Origin: Linnemannia schmuckeri
Lineage: Eukaryota > Mortierellomycota > Mortierellomycetes > Mortierellales > Mortierellaceae
Direction of reading: 5' to 3'
Assembly: GCA_029449235.1 (NCBI GenBank)
Contig: JANATG010000013.1
Span: 1,488,001 to 1,552,000 of the forward strand
DNA length: 64,000 nucleotides
Shown here: positions 22,806-32,182 of the stretch, one piece after another
Numbering within the stretch: the first letter of the stretch is position 1
Layout of the letters: every line of letters starts with the position of its first letter
The notes under the pieces: model-generated
What the model saw: only the letters and a program-made list of their open reading frames with translations
The model's database searches: none
Told to the model about the DNA's origin: nothing
Made by a program: the position numbers and the translations under genes

Positions 22806-23713
22806 ATGTCAACAGATGCAACCATTCAAGCCCAACTTTCCGCCATCACGGCACAGCTCAGCGAAATGGCTGCCGTGGTGGCACAGCTCAGAACCCCCAC
22901 ACACATTGATGACGACAAACCTCTCGTATACAAGAAATTTCGATCCACCTACATCATCCCCACAGAACAATTGCTCTCCATCTATCCAGCCATCAAGTTC
23001 CAAAAGGACTTTTTCAAAGCCAAGCTCGACCCTATGATAAACTCATCGACATGTCCGACTACCACTACTTGGAAGGCATGGACTACGACGCATATCAGCT
23101 CATCGACGTTCAGCAGAAAGGCATCCAACTCTCCAGCGACAACAGCTTTGCAGAGAAGGAGCTGGCCAAGATTCAGTCCCGACTGGCACATCTCACTCGA
23201 CCTCTGGACACCCTCGCTCACTTGGCGTCCGAAGACAACACTGAAAATATATGGAAGGACCGAGCAGTTGCCCTGGCCAACACGATCCGGTACCTTGCAG
23301 GCGACATCGCAGCTCAAGCCAATGAGTCGCGACAAAATATCCTCTACCGACAAATGGGCCTGGATGACCCTACACCTAAGTCCACTGCAGTTACTCTCGT
23401 CGAAATCGCCGAGAGAAAGGCGGCCCTGGATGCGATCAATGCTGTCTTCCCTATCAAGAAGAAGCCATACAAGCCTCCCAATAAGGACCAAGACAAGCAG
23501 GATAAGACCAAGTCCACCGACACATCCAAGGACAAACCCAAGCACCATAAGGACAAGGGCTCCGGTAACAACAACAACAGCAACACCAGCAACAAAAGCA
23601 ACAAGAAGAGTGGTTCTGGCAACTCTGGCCGCAAGTCTGACGGCGGTAATTCCAGTGTTGTTGAGAAAGGAGACGGACAGGGAAACGGAGGAGGGGAGAA
23701 GACAGACCAGTAG
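22806..23713 (+). pseudogene. Gag-like ORF of DIRS copy 1, one frameshift
   Basis: It starts at ATG 22806 (MSTDATIQAQLSAITAQ, heptad-like, possibly a short coiled coil). The first part (to about 23035) and the second (from about 23040, SDYHYLEGMDYDAYQL) are in different frames, offset by one base near 23037, but read as one protein. The C-terminus is Lys/Asp/Asn/Gly-rich and ends at TAG 23711-23713. No zinc knuckle is visible, as is usual in DIRS Gag. The assignment rests on position and composition. Confidence 0.6.
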
Positions 23714-23778
23714 GAGGTCGTCTTCTTCATTTTCAGGGGGCATGGAGGGAGGTCACAAGCTCATCATGGGTCAACAGA

Positions 23779-24564
23779 GTGATCCAGGAGGGTTTTAGTA
23801 TAATCTTCAACAAGCCAGCCCCTTTACGACTGCCTCCACTTCACGCCCCCTTCAATTCGACAGAGGAGCAATCAGCCATCGATTCAGAGGTCCGATCTTT
23901 ACTGGAAAAAAAGGCGATCGAAGAATGCAGGAGAGACAAAGGATTCTACTCCAGGATCTTCACTATCCCAAAGAAGACAGGCGACTTAAGACCAGTCTTG
24001 AACCTTCTCCCCTTGAATCAGTACATCACCGCACCCAAATTCAAGATGGAAACGCTCTCAACAATCTGTCGCATGCTGAAGCCTCACGACTGGCTGACCA
24101 GCATCGACTTGGCCGATGCATTCCTACACGTACCGGTCACTCCAGCACACAGGAAGTACCTTCGATTCCGCTGGAACAACAAAGTGTACCAATTCAGGAC
24201 ATTACCTTTCGGCCTTTCTTTATCCCCTCTCGTATTTACCAAGGTTCTTCGACCAGTTCTCAAGTGGGCAAGGACCAGAGGAATCCGCATCTCGGCTTAC
24301 CTGGACGACTTGTTGATTGCAGCATCGAGCCAGCAGGAGGCGAAGGAGCATACGAGAGCCGTACGACAACAACTCGAGAAATTGGGCTTTCTGATAAAGG
24401 AAAGCAAATGGACCATGGTGCCGACCCAATGCATCGATCACCTCGGGTTCAGGATCGATACAAGAACCATGACCCTTTCAGTTCCAAGGAGCAAGGTTCG
24501 GGACCTCAGAAGAGAGGCAGAGAAACTACTGAGGAGCAAGGCGACAGCATTGCGCAATCTAGCA
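23779..24564 (+). pseudogene. reverse transcriptase domain of DIRS copy 1
   Basis: RT palm and fingers: FTIPKKTGDLRPVLNL, SIDLADAFLHVPV, FRTLPFGLSLSP and the catalytic ISAYLDDLLIAA. No ATG opens the frame (GTG at 23779), so it was probably expressed from the upstream Gag frame or from a start lost by mutation. The domain ends normally at HLGFRIDT...LRNLA, where a 190-bp insertion cuts it from RNase H. The counterpart in DIRS copy 2 is at about 52153-52870. Confidence 0.8.
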
Positions 24565-24754
24565 TTGTTGCGGTACGGGGTTTTTATTTTCATTTTACCC
24601 CGTCTTTTTATTTAACGAAGAAGTGTATTCACCTCCGTGGTTAATCATCACCTCCGTGATCATTTGTCACAATCGTGGTTAAATACCACTCAGTGGTGTA
24701 AAATAAGAAACAACTCTTTCTTCTCGTTGACTACAGACCCCATACTTCTCAGCA
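24565..24754. repeat. 190-bp insertion between RT and RNase H of DIRS copy 1
   Basis: Comparison with DIRS copy 2 predicts ALRNLA directly followed by SFIGKAMAM. Here the join is split by 190 bp, with AGCA at both edges (24561-24564 and 24751-24754). The insert has small palindromes (CGGGGT...ACCCCG, ACCACTCAGTGGT) and no ORF. 190 is not a multiple of three, so the frame is broken. Confidence 0.6.
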
Positions 24755-25762
24755 TCTTTTATCGGAAAAGCGATGGCGATGACAGCGGCAGTGTTTCCAG
24801 CCCGGCTTATGACTCGGCGGTTGATTCAAGTCCAGAATCAGGCACTGGCGAACCAATGGAAGTGGACAGCACACCTTACCGATCCAGCACTGGAGGAACT
24901 GGAATGGTGGAAGACACAGTTGGCAGAGTGGAATGGACAGAGCTTTCTACCACACAAGACCGACATGGACGTGTACACCGACGCATCCGACAACCATTGG
25001 GGACTAGTAATGGACGAGACAACAATTTCTCGACCATGGACGGAGGAGGAACAGGACCACCATATCAACTGGAAGGAGTTGAGGGTCATATGGCACCTGG
25101 TTCACCTCCCGGAGGCGTAAGGACGCTCCATCAACATCGTGTGCGACAACACAACAACGATCACACACATCAACAGGTTCGGCGGAACACGATCACCGAC
25201 ACTGATGAACCTCACCTCCGACATCTGGACACACTGTCTGCGGACGAACACTCGATTGAAGACGACCTACGTTCCATCAGCCTTCAATCCCGCGGACGCG
25301 CCATCCAGGAAAATGATCACTCAACTCGAGTGGTCAATCAGCCCTACATTTTTCGACCATCTGGAAGAAAGTTGGGGCGCACACGACATCGATCTCTTCG
25401 CCTCACCAGAAAATGCCAAGGTTTCACGGTTCGTCTCTTGGAAGCCAAACCGCGCGGCGGTGGCATACGACTCCCTTCGTCTGAGTTGGACGGGAATGGG
25501 CCGCGTCTACGCCTGTCCTCCATGGAATTTGATTCCTCTAGTCCTACAAAAGATCCGACAAGACAAGGTTCAAGCAACGGTGATAACTCCCTTTTGGCCC
25601 AGCATGTTGTGGTTCCCAACAATATCAGGGATGGCGATCTTGAAACCAATATCGATACCCAGGGACATGGTCCTTCCCGCACCCGGCAACAGTCCACACG
25701 TTCTGACGCGAAATCCCTTGTGGTCTCTCGCGGCATGGAACATAGACGGCAGCAGGCAATAG
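24755..25762 (+). pseudogene. RNase H and methyltransferase-like domains of DIRS copy 1
   Basis: It continues the RT polyprotein: SFIGKAMAMTAAVFPARL, then RNase H acidic motifs VYTDAS, INWKEL, VCDNTTTI and NPADAPSR. These are followed by the DIRS methyltransferase-like block, IDLFASPENAKV through YACPPWNLIPLVLQKI and TPFWPS. An in-frame TAA (about 25121, between LPEA and GRSINIV) interrupts RNase H. The frame overlaps a second open frame that leads into the recombinase. Confidence 0.75.
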
Positions 25763-26721
25763 CAGCAGGAGCAGACAGTAACGTTCTCTCAATTCTGTTC
25801 GACTCGCCCAGCAGCAGACAACTGGACAAAAGCTACAGTTCCGCCCAAACAGCATTTATCAACTGGATGGAGTATCTGGATCGGGATCCCTTTCATCCAG
25901 AGAATATGGATGTCTTAAATTTTTTGGCCTACGGGGTCATCGAGTTGAAATGGAAACCAGCAACCCTTATGACCAACAAGTCCGCCCTTTTCAAGATGTT
26001 CGACCAAGACATTGTGGCAAGAATAACAAACGACGGTCGTTTCCAGGAATTTATGAGACTGGCAACACAACGCGGCGTCAAGCGACTCCGAAGTAATCAC
26101 ATCGACCTTACCCCAGTCATTCGATACCTGCGTAGACTTGGGAACAATCTGTCGATGTCCACCACCGATCTTACCAAAAAGCTGTGTTGGTTATTAGCCA
26201 CGTGTGGATTCCTTCGCCCGGACGACCTTAGATGCACCGACGCAAGAGCCTCTCGCATCGTCAACGGAAATCTCGAGTTGGTGGTTCTCTTTCCCAAGGA
26301 GACAAGACAAGGACAGAAGATCATCAAGCCCGTGATCATCCGTCCCCATCCAGATGAAGCCCTCTGCCCGGTCAAGGTCTTCACCGAGTACCGCAGTAGA
26401 ACACAAGCAGGCGATTGTACAGTCGTACATCCCAAGGACCCTTCCAAGCGCTACACTCCTCTGGTATGCTATGTCCGTGACAGTACTTCTGCCACGGGCA
26501 CCAACCGGATCTCCAACCATATTAAGGCGATCATGCAGCTTGTCCCACGGAACCAGGACGGGCCCCCTTTCAAGGCCCGCGCGGTGGGCGCTACCCGAGC
26601 CCTTCTGAAAGGGGTACCTGTCGATGATGTGACAGTTCACGGGAACTGGTCCTCCCCTATGATCGTGGACTCGTTCTACCGCCTGTCCCGATCACTCGCA
26701 AGCAATGTAACAGGATCGTAG
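25735..26721 (+). CDS. tyrosine recombinase of DIRS copy 1
   Basis: It takes the place of an integrase in DIRS elements and joins a circular DNA copy into the genome. From ATG 25735 it encodes 328 residues, close to the 330 of copy 2. A SAM-like core-binding region precedes the catalytic domain: KLCWLLATCGFLRPDD (first Arg), then PKETR, ISNHI, ARAVGATRA, HGNWSS and the terminal SFYRLSRS with the likely nucleophilic Tyr. The same frame is open back to 24637, opposite the RNase H frame. The domain itself has no stop, so it may still be active. Confidence 0.8.
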   Translation: MEHRRQQAIAAGADSNVLSILFDSPSSRQLDKSYSSAQTAFINWMEYLDRDPFHPENMDVLNFLAYGVIELKWKPATLMTNKSALFKMFDQDIVARITNDGRFQEFMRLATQRGVKRLRSNHIDLTPVIRYLRRLGNNLSMSTTDLTKKLCWLLATCGFLRPDDLRCTDARASRIVNGNLELVVLFPKETRQGQKIIKPVIIRPHPDEALCPVKVFTEYRSRTQAGDCTVVHPKDPSKRYTPLVCYVRDSTSATGTNRISNHIKAIMQLVPRNQDGPPFKARAVGATRALLKGVPVDDVTVHGNWSSPMIVDSFYRLSRSLASNVTGS

Positions 26722-26861
26722 ATTGCCTCCTGCTTTTGACAGCCTTGTTCCTTAATTACCTTATTAATATCTTGTGTGTCTGTCTTACACACATTACCCC
26801 TGCTTAGTATTGCTTCGCCCTCATTCCCCATAGACATATAAATACCCTTTCCCTTCTGTAC

Positions 26862-26867
26862 AATAAA
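26862..26867 (+). terminator. polyadenylation signal of DIRS copy 1
   Basis: AATAAA 140 bp after the recombinase stop, inside the element's 3' untranslated region. Confidence 0.4.
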
Positions 26868-27089
26868 CCTCATTCCTTCTTGCCCTTTCCTCTTGTCCCT
26901 ACATCCCCTTGTCTCTTTCCCTTGTTATTACCCTTGCCTCTTGTCCCTTGCTCTGCTCCTATTACAAGCAACTTTACCGAGGCGGTATTGTCTTGAATTT
27001 TTTTTTTCTTTTCTATTTTTCTTTTCTTTTCATTCATTCTTTCTCTCCCTCTGGATACACAGATGGAGTCCCTGGAAAGGAAGAATAAT

Positions 27090-27431
27090 GAAAGGTGATG
27101 CCGAATGTAATGACGGCTAAAGCCTATTATTCGACATCTCCAGGGACTCCAGATGTCCCACCCATCCTCCCCGGTTTCTCTGGCAATCGATAGAGAGCAA
27201 GATATCTGGAGGATCCCTTTCATCCCTTCCTGTGTATTGAACTTATACTTAAGTTGAATTTTTTATGTTTTGGTAGTTCACTACACAGGAAGGGATAGTA
27301 GTGAGCACCCCCCTTTTCTTTTTTTATTTTTGGACAATCATGATAGCAATAAAGAAAGATACACACATCTGGAGTCCCTGAAGATGTCGAATAATAGGCA
27401 TTAGCCGTCATTACATTCGGCATCGCCTTTC
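27090..27431. mobile_element. 342-bp inverted-repeat module abutting DIRS copy 1
   Basis: Its ends are near-perfect inverted repeats of about 65 bp: GAAAGG.GATGCCGAATGT at 27090 and its complement ending at 27431. The interior, read on the minus strand, is a copy of the first ~100 bp of DIRS copy 1 (matching 22640-22747), then unrelated sequence. It therefore looks like an internally deleted DIRS relative in opposite orientation, directly touching the 3' end of the full element. It encodes nothing. Confidence 0.65.
27224..27294. mobile_element. 71-bp micro-MITE nested in the inverted-repeat module
   Basis: CCCTTCCTGTGTA and its exact complement form the ends; with one mismatch the inverted repeats extend to 19 bp. 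It is flanked by AT dinucleotides (27222-27223, 27295-27296). The same DIRS sequence at 22708-22723 lacks it and reads straight through, so this is a clean insertion with an AT target duplication. Confidence 0.7.
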
Positions 27432-27924
27432 AAAACTGAGAGGAAGTACGGAGGAAGACAGTACGAGGAAAACAAGTGTGTGGGAACGATATTTCCTTTC
27501 TTTGGCATGAGAAAAAAGCGAGTAACAATGGTCCACATATGTTGCATGAAAAAGTTGCCTGTGTATCTCCTTTTGGACAACATTCCGTTTTGTAAAGGAC
27601 AGAAAAAAAAAGCGCAAAATAGAGAAAGGAGGAAACATCACACTCAGAAACAAGGGTCCAACAAAGAACAGCGTAACATCAATCAAACGAGATGAAAAAC
27701 AAGATGAACAGCATGCTTTTTGTATCGTTGTTGTTTTTGTGCTTTTATGGCGAATGGTATACGTGCAAGTACTGCTGCTCTGCTAGGTATAATACATATG
27801 AACAATATACACAAAATAAGGTATACAGGAGAAAAACGTCCATTTTCATTTTCAAGAATTGGCAATCGGGACCAAAAGAGGGCATGGTTCGAGGTTAAGG
27901 AAGATGATCTTGAAGAAATGTTTG
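27432..27924. other. intergenic region
   Basis: No gene seen. It is A-rich with short frames only. Confidence 0.4.
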
Positions 27925-28773
27925 CGTCCGTTTTGCAATCTTCTTGCTGTTTGTCAGCCGGCTTTCTGATGTACGTCTTGAGGGACTTGCACCTCCATCT
28001 CTTCCCTCAATGCTATCTGTCGTCATGTCGAGTACAGTCGCCATATTGAGCGTAGACTTTGATGCAGAAGTCGCACTGGTAAGCATAATCGCCGTGCCTC
28101 GAGCTCATATGGGACTCCAAGTTGTACCGCATGGTATATGACTCCTCGGGACAGTCATGAACTAGACATGTGAATATCGCCGGACATTTGGTCACGGTTT
28201 TCCTTCCAGGCTTGAGCTTGATGGTCTCTGCAGGTTTGGTGTTGGTAATCCTTGTCCGACTGGTGCTGAGAACTAGGAGTGCATAGTTTTGACAGTTGGA
28301 AGTGGACGTGGAAGAAGACTTGCCATTGTTGTTGCCGGTGCCAGAAGCGTTAGGCTCGGTCTCGGGCAGGTGCCAGAGTGATTCGCCACCGGCTCTTGGC
28401 CGCTTGCCCCGATAACGTTGGGGAGAGGATGGTTGTGATCTTCTTCCTCGGTGTCGCTATTTATAGGCTCGGAGGACGGATGATCGTCGCTGTCGGTATC
28501 CTTAGACTCAGAGGAGAATTCATTGCTGTTGTTGATATCCATAGACTTGGAGGAGGAATCACTACCGTCGGGGGTATCCATAGACACATCGGAGGAATCA
28601 TCATCACCGTCGGTATCCGTAAATTTGGAGGAGTTCTTATAGTCAATAATATTGGTGGCATCGTCATCGTCGTCGGAATCGGTGGCGTCAGCGTCGGCGG
28701 CATCAGGGTTTGAAACAGATGCGACCCCGTTTGTTAGTTCTGTAGGGTTAACGAACGACTGGGTCTGATGCAA
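27925..28773 (-). pseudogene. C2H2 zinc-finger pseudogene (ZF5), paralog of the 30067 gene
   Basis: From about 28773 an acidic Asp/Ser-rich frame runs to a stop at 28273. A one-base-shifted frame continues with the finger region, FTCLVHDCPEES...HMSSRH and CDFCIKVYAQY...RH. It then hits stops (TAG, TGA near 28010) just before GKRWRCKS...CKTD, the remnant of finger three. The gene at 30067 has HMRTRHKGYRWRCEHC at the same place, so the stops are secondary. The upstream sequence has a possible splice acceptor (CTCCTCATTCAG, about 28785-28796), so a lost first exon is possible. The gene can make at most a truncated protein. Confidence 0.65.
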
Positions 28774-30066
28774 AGAATGACATGCAACTGAATGAGGAGA
28801 AAAAGTAAGAGGGCAGTCGTTGTATGATTAATTAATAGCATGGTAAATAAACCTTAACAGTAAGTCACTCAACAATATGAGATCCAAAGTAGCTTCAAGA
28901 GGGCGTACCAGACTGTGGCATAGTTTTCGTGGGAGGGGGGCGAGGAGGCTGCATTGATGCAGTGAATCCGGATCCATCAGTGGTGAGATGGGCTCGGCCT
29001 CGGGGTTAGTGCCCAAGTGGCTCCCACTGCATTATTGTTGTATGAACGTCACGCGTCGTCCAGAACAGAGCCTACCAACTGAGCCCTCGGGAACTTGACC
29101 TGGACGAGAACGCCATGGAATCGCCTCTAAGATCTTACAACGTACAGATCCCGGCAGGTCCAAACCCACACAACGTCAGCATCTGCCTTCAGAATGGCGA
29201 GAGCGACTCCATGCTCTATTTTATTCTTCAAGTCCACATGAGATGAATTCCCGACTCTAGGAGCTCATCGGTCGTATCCTGGTCCGCTGAACAAAAGGCA
29301 CAGAATAACAAAGCGATCATCACGAGAGCATGATTGTATCTTGTCGCGGGCGATTGATATTCGAGCTGAGTGATCGCTTAGGAACGCGAGACAGGCGCGT
29401 ATTGGTTGGTCTGGCTTCGAACTAACTACAACAAAAGGCTTCGTATTGGTTAGAAATAGCGAGAGGAACGACCAACAAAATCAACGGCAAGAGTGGCAGA
29501 ATGGGAGGCAGAATGATTGACGGAATGACTGAATGAGAACGAGAAGACAAGAGAACACATGATAGCAGGATCAAGGGGGATGCGAAAAACGATGGATTAC
29601 AAGTGAAGGCGTGGGGGAAAGTGGAAGGGAAGAAGGGACAAAAGGAAGAAATAAGGAAGGAAAGAAAAGGTATTTCTCCTTTCTTATCATCCGTCGCTTT
29701 TCGCTTGTTTGTCTTCTTTCTTCTGTTTTTCCCGCTAGCCTGAATTGCAAATGATGAAGAAAGGATACCCCAAGCTTGTCGCATGAAAATTCGAATTGGG
29801 GAGCTTCTGAATCACAATATTTTGTAGAGAATTAAAATAACAGAAACAATGCATTCTCACAGAGAGAAAGAACAACCATACGGAAAAATTCTTTTAACCT
29901 GCTACTGTTGGACAATAAAGAAAATAACAAACAGGAACAAAGCATTGGGGCATTAACATAAATATCGTTTTTTTTTCTTATACTGATGGCTAATACATTG
30001 CTATGTGCTGCGGCTGCAGCTATTTAAGATATAAAAAGTAAACAAACTATAGATCCGTTGCTGTTG
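28774..30066. other. intergenic with a degenerate coding remnant
   Basis: On the minus strand, about 29044-29242 reads SSHVDLKNKIEHGVALAIL..., a stop, then HGVLVQVKFP. This looks like a decayed protein segment but I cannot name the family. 29380-29780 shares words with 34940-35300 and 22410-22600. The rest shows nothing. Confidence 0.4.
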
Positions 30067-31893
30067 TCAAAGTACATCCACAACAGCAGAAGCAGAAGCA
30101 GGAGCAGACGATAGATCGTACTCTTGAAAAGAATGGTTGCCTTCTTCATCTTCATCGCAACCAAGCAATTGCTCGCCAGTAGGCTTTCTTGAGTGACCCT
30201 TCTGACAATGCTCGCACCTCCAACGATATCCCTTGTGTCTGGTTCGCATATGTCGATAGCGGTCGTTGTAACGAGCATAGACGTTCCCGCAATCGGGGCA
30301 TGGAAAGTAAACACCATCATGAGTGTTCATGTGAGCTTTAAGGCTCCATTTGGTGGTGAAAGGCGGGTGAGTGCAGACCAAGTACCGGCACGAAAAGCTC
30401 TTCACGCTTCTGGTAGGGCTCGCTGTCCTGGTGGTTCGAGGATTAGTGGCTCTTGTCAGTCGAGAGTTGGTCGTCTTAGTCGGTCGAGGGTTGGTCGTCC
30501 TTGCGGGTCTAGGGTTGATCGTCCTGGTACGTCTGGAGTTTGTCTTCGGCTGAGGATCATTGAGGCTTGGAACTACTCGTTCATGGTCTTGAAGGTTGGT
30601 GACAGCCATAAGGATAGAATCGCCGCTGTTGTTGATGGCTTTGAAATTGGAAGCATGGCCATCTATCATCTGATGCCCAGAGATGACCGATGACTGGGTA
30701 AGCATGGTCGAAGTATCTGCAGCCAAAGGATCATCGCTTGTGGAAATCGTCTGGGCATCCTTCTGGGAAGAACGTGATAAAGTGACCATGGACGCGTTTG
30801 TCTTCAAGACATCTCCAGCATCAATGTTGAGGTCAGAGACAAGGCTGGCGTTAGCCTGGGAACTCTGGCTGGCACCGTTAAGAGGAGTAGCTGTGATGGC
30901 AGTGACCTGGTCTTTGCAAGTCATTAGGGCATCGGGGTTCATGGAAACAGTAGCAGACAGAGCGGTCGGTTGCTGAGGGACATTGCCGGATGCAGCAAGG
31001 GCGACTTGAGGCTGTATGTGGCGACTGTCCGAGATGGGGTCTAAGGCAACGACCTCCTCAAAGTTGTATTGGTCCTTAATGCCAGTTGTCATGTACCAAG
31101 CCACGTTCATGGTGTTCAAAGATCCCCGACGATTCCAACGCTTCGTTACTGTTCGCCAAGGCGCCTGGTAGTACTCGATGGTTATAAGAACTTGGACCAT
31201 GACTTCTTTGCCATCATGGTGGTGCAGCTCCAGAAAAGGGAAATCGTAGAGGATATGAACGGTGGAATGAGCCATGGCGTCGGAATAGAGGTGTCTGACA
31301 ACTTGAGGCTGAACGTCCTTGAGCGCTGCCTCGATTGAAAGAGCGGTGTGTCGCCCAGAGTAATTGGTGAGGAAGGCGTTGAGGAGGGCCTGGTGGATCG
31401 CCAAGACTTCTCTCACATAGGCCCGAGCGAAGTTATGAGGGAATTGAAGACTGCCGTCAAAGTGTTCAATCTGCGGCTCACCACTCCGAAAGCCGAACCA
31501 TCTAGTGAGTGAGGTGGGGTCGCGAAAGCAACTGAGGTTTCCGGTTGTCAAGGAAAACACCGCACGCTGACCGCCACGGGTGAAGGAACTGAAGGGGCCG
31601 GCGACTTCGACAAACGTCCTGCCAAGGAGGGTAATAGAGGGAGAGGGAGTAGAAGTGGGGGCGAGGGAAGGGGCGAGGGAAGAGGATTGAGCGGAGGGCG
31701 AGGACATCGAAGAAGCAGATTCAGAGGTAAAGTTAACGGGAGTCATATTGGGCATGAATGGATCAGATGGATTGATAGATGGTCCATGGATGGTTGAGGC
31801 AAAGGTGGGATGGATGTTGACAGCTCCTCTTTCGACAAGCGCCGTCAGGTTATCGACGGATCCATGATGGCTATTCCAGTTTGGATCCGCCAT
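30067..31893 (-). CDS. C2H2 zinc-finger protein (ZF6), closest in layout to ZF1
   Basis: A single-exon, 608-residue protein. Residues about 90-275 match the N-terminal domain of ZF1: TFVEVAGP, GNLSCFRDP, DFPF, and PW....RWNRR. A Ser/Thr-rich linker follows, then a tandem TNPRP-type heptad/octad repeat (about 455-495). The finger region (about 501-576) has CRYLVC...HMNTH, CPDCG...HMRTRH and a degenerate third finger CEHCQ...LLGC lacking the His. The start ATG 31893 lies about 230 bp downstream of a TATA-like site. It is a probable nuclear regulator and the only clearly intact finger gene of the minus-strand half of the cluster. Confidence 0.85.
   Translation of the reverse strand: MADPNWNSHHGSVDNLTALVERGAVNIHPTFASTIHGPSINPSDPFMPNMTPVNFTSESASSMSSPSAQSSSLAPSLAPTSTPSPSITLLGRTFVEVAGPFSSFTRGGQRAVFSLTTGNLSCFRDPTSLTRWFGFRSGEPQIEHFDGSLQFPHNFARAYVREVLAIHQALLNAFLTNYSGRHTALSIEAALKDVQPQVVRHLYSDAMAHSTVHILYDFPFLELHHHDGKEVMVQVLITIEYYQAPWRTVTKRWNRRGSLNTMNVAWYMTTGIKDQYNFEEVVALDPISDSRHIQPQVALAASGNVPQQPTALSATVSMNPDALMTCKDQVTAITATPLNGASQSSQANASLVSDLNIDAGDVLKTNASMVTLSRSSQKDAQTISTSDDPLAADTSTMLTQSSVISGHQMIDGHASNFKAINNSGDSILMAVTNLQDHERVVPSLNDPQPKTNSRRTRTINPRPARTTNPRPTKTTNSRLTRATNPRTTRTASPTRSVKSFSCRYLVCTHPPFTTKWSLKAHMNTHDGVYFPCPDCGNVYARYNDRYRHMRTRHKGYRWRCEHCQKGHSRKPTGEQLLGCDEDEEGNHSFQEYDLSSAPASASAVVDVL
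30405..30535. repeat. in-frame minisatellite inside ZF6
   Basis: About five units of 24 bp encode variants of (T/A)RTTNPRP. Imperfect copies suggest slippage, and they lengthen the linker just before the fingers. Confidence 0.6.
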
Positions 31894-32123
31894 GCTACTC
31901 CTCTACCGGTTGAGCGGGGAGGAGGGACAAAGTAAGGAGTGCGTCGCAAATGGAAATGGATAATGACTTAAGAGTTTGGTGGATTGTCGTTAATCAGATA
32001 GAAGGTTGTTGAGATGAGGTGCATGTGGACATAGTATGCGTTTCGGAAGTAATCAGAGAGACTGACCAGAGCAGTGGAAGCAATAGTGCATTTGAATGAA
32101 AAGGAAATATGGATAGGTGTGCA

Positions 32124-32133
32124 CTATAAATAG
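32124..32133 (-). promoter_or_regulatory. TATA-like box of ZF6
   Basis: CTATTTATAG on the minus strand, about 230 bp upstream of ATG 31893. Confidence 0.4.
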
Positions 32134-32182
32134 GTACGGTTGAGAGGTAAGAAAGATTGAGGAAAAGAGAAGCGATTCCTAT

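Larger units (their letters stand above)
22615..27089 (+). mobile_element. DIRS-like (tyrosine-recombinase) retrotransposon, decayed copy 1
   Basis: A 4475-bp element bounded by about 32-bp terminal inverted repeats: ATTATTCTTCCTTTCCAGGG at 22615 and its complement ending at 27089. The order is Gag-like ORF, reverse transcriptase, RNase H plus DIRS methyltransferase-like domain, and tyrosine recombinase. No integrase or protease is seen. This order and the recombinase define the DIRS order of retrotransposons. Frameshifts in Gag, an insertion between RT and RNase H and a stop in RNase H show the copy is dead for reverse transcription. Confidence 0.85.

Noticed and set aside
24573..24752. GT...AG intron instead of an insertion in DIRS copy 1
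   Set aside because: Splicing at these sites joins RT to the wrong frame, not to the RNase H frame, and copy 2 has no intron there.
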